From assembly GCA_013398175.1 (NCBI GenBank), contig VZRZ01001925.1, positions 2,068,013-2,132,012 on the forward strand: a DNA stretch of 64,000 nt, read 5' to 3'. This stretch comes from Climacteris rufus (taxonomy: Eukaryota > Chordata > Aves > Passeriformes > Climacteridae). Below the pieces are notes generated by a model that was not told where the DNA came from, did not search any database, and was given only the letters and a program-made list of their open reading frames with translations. How positions within the stretch are numbered: position 1 is the first letter of the stretch; each line of letters opens with the position of its first letter. Positions 63,501 through 64,000 of the stretch are shown one piece after another. The position numbers and the translations under genes were made by a program.

Positions 63501-63977
63501 GTTTATTACCCAGGCTTTTGGCATTGTTGTATAGTTAATTAAATAATTTCTTCTTCTCATCCTCTCTTTGCATTCAGTGCTTTCCTGACCATAGTCTCCA
63601 ATGGAAATCCATCAGGGGCAGAGTTTACTGATGCAGCACTTTGGAAATGGTGGTCAGGTGCTCTCCTCACCTCCCTGGGGTCCTTCCAAGTGAGACCTGA
63701 GAATTGCAGCACCAGGAGCTGTTGCCACCTCTGCTATTCCTGTCCTGCATCTCAACTGAGACCTGAGAGATGGAGGTCAAGGGCTCCCTTTTTGGCTTCT
63801 CTTTTGTCCTGTAACATACAAACTTGTCTGTCTCTCTTCTCTGTTCTCCCGAATTGACAGATTATTGTGCTTTGTCATTTGGTCCTTACCCCTGATTGAA
63901 AGAGATGTCTGACTTCAAGGGATGTACTTTGTGTCAGGAGATCAATTAGGTTTGTTCAGTGTCCTTTCTGGAGCTTC
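60553..63977. other. Unique non-coding DNA
   Basis: No gene, RNA or named repeat is recognised. Open frames are few and all below 75 codons; none occurs past about 61.3 kb, in keeping with AT-rich non-coding DNA. Confidence 0.6.
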
Positions 63978-64000
63978 TTTTTTTTTTTTTTTTTTTTTTT
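63978..64000. repeat. Poly-T run of at least 23, cut by window edge
   Basis: The window ends in 23 T and the run may continue beyond it. It could be a homopolymer, the reverse-strand poly-A tail of an inserted retrocopy lying to the right, or an assembly artefact. Nothing in this window distinguishes these. Confidence 0.8.

Noticed and set aside
1..64000. Search for CRISPR arrays, operons, phage or other prokaryotic systems
   Set aside because: No regularly spaced direct repeats, no gene-dense coding and avian CR1 elements throughout; the window is vertebrate non-coding DNA.

Overview
This window reads as non-coding DNA from a bird genome: a gene desert or the inside of a very large intron. 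Three things point to birds. The only interspersed repeats I recognise are a few short fragments of CR1, the LINE family typical of birds and other sauropsids, several of them 5'-truncated and still carrying the terminal octamers (ATTCTRTG-like). There are no mammalian Alu, B1 or L1-type elements. Repeat density is low and CpG is scarce. I cannot name the species, and a crocodilian or turtle is not formally excluded.

No protein-coding gene, rRNA, tRNA, CRISPR array, operon or mobile element with intact coding capacity can be supported. The longest stop-free stretches are about 120-161 codons. They are scattered over all six frames, do not show codon-like composition and match no family I know, so they look like chance open frames. 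I see no CpG island that would mark a promoter.

Layout: 1-5.6 kb is unique AT-rich DNA with a 45-bp-period tandem duplication at 4.3 kb. A minus-strand CR1 tail lies at 5.63-6.08 kb. The stretch 6.1-9.6 kb is unique, with a TG-rich tract and a hairpin at 8.1 kb. A second minus-strand CR1 scrap at 9.65 kb lies beside a 16-bp perfect palindrome. From 9.8 to 30.7 kb the sequence is mostly unique, with a homeodomain-site-rich block at 11.5 kb, hairpins at 13.2, 15.7 and 27.9 kb, a G-quadruplex motif at 17.7 kb and a CpG-bearing, splice-acceptor-like segment at 20.35 kb. Plus-strand CR1 tails lie at 30.7, 52.2 and 60.4 kb, with a doubtful one at 44.1 kb. The remainder is unique sequence with homopolymer runs, an inverted repeat at 44.25 kb, an AT-rich block with TAAT-type sites and a 20-bp near-palindrome at 54.5-54.7 kb, and a 32-bp tandem duplication at 57.3 kb. 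The window ends inside a T run of at least 23 bases.

I found no convincing undescribed biological system. The best candidates for function are possible conserved non-coding (enhancer-like) blocks near 7.9-8.1, 11.5-11.7, 20.2-20.5, 44.2-44.5 and 54.5-54.7 kb, and a weak terminal-exon candidate at 20.35 kb. These rest on motif density and symmetry only; cross-species alignment would decide them.
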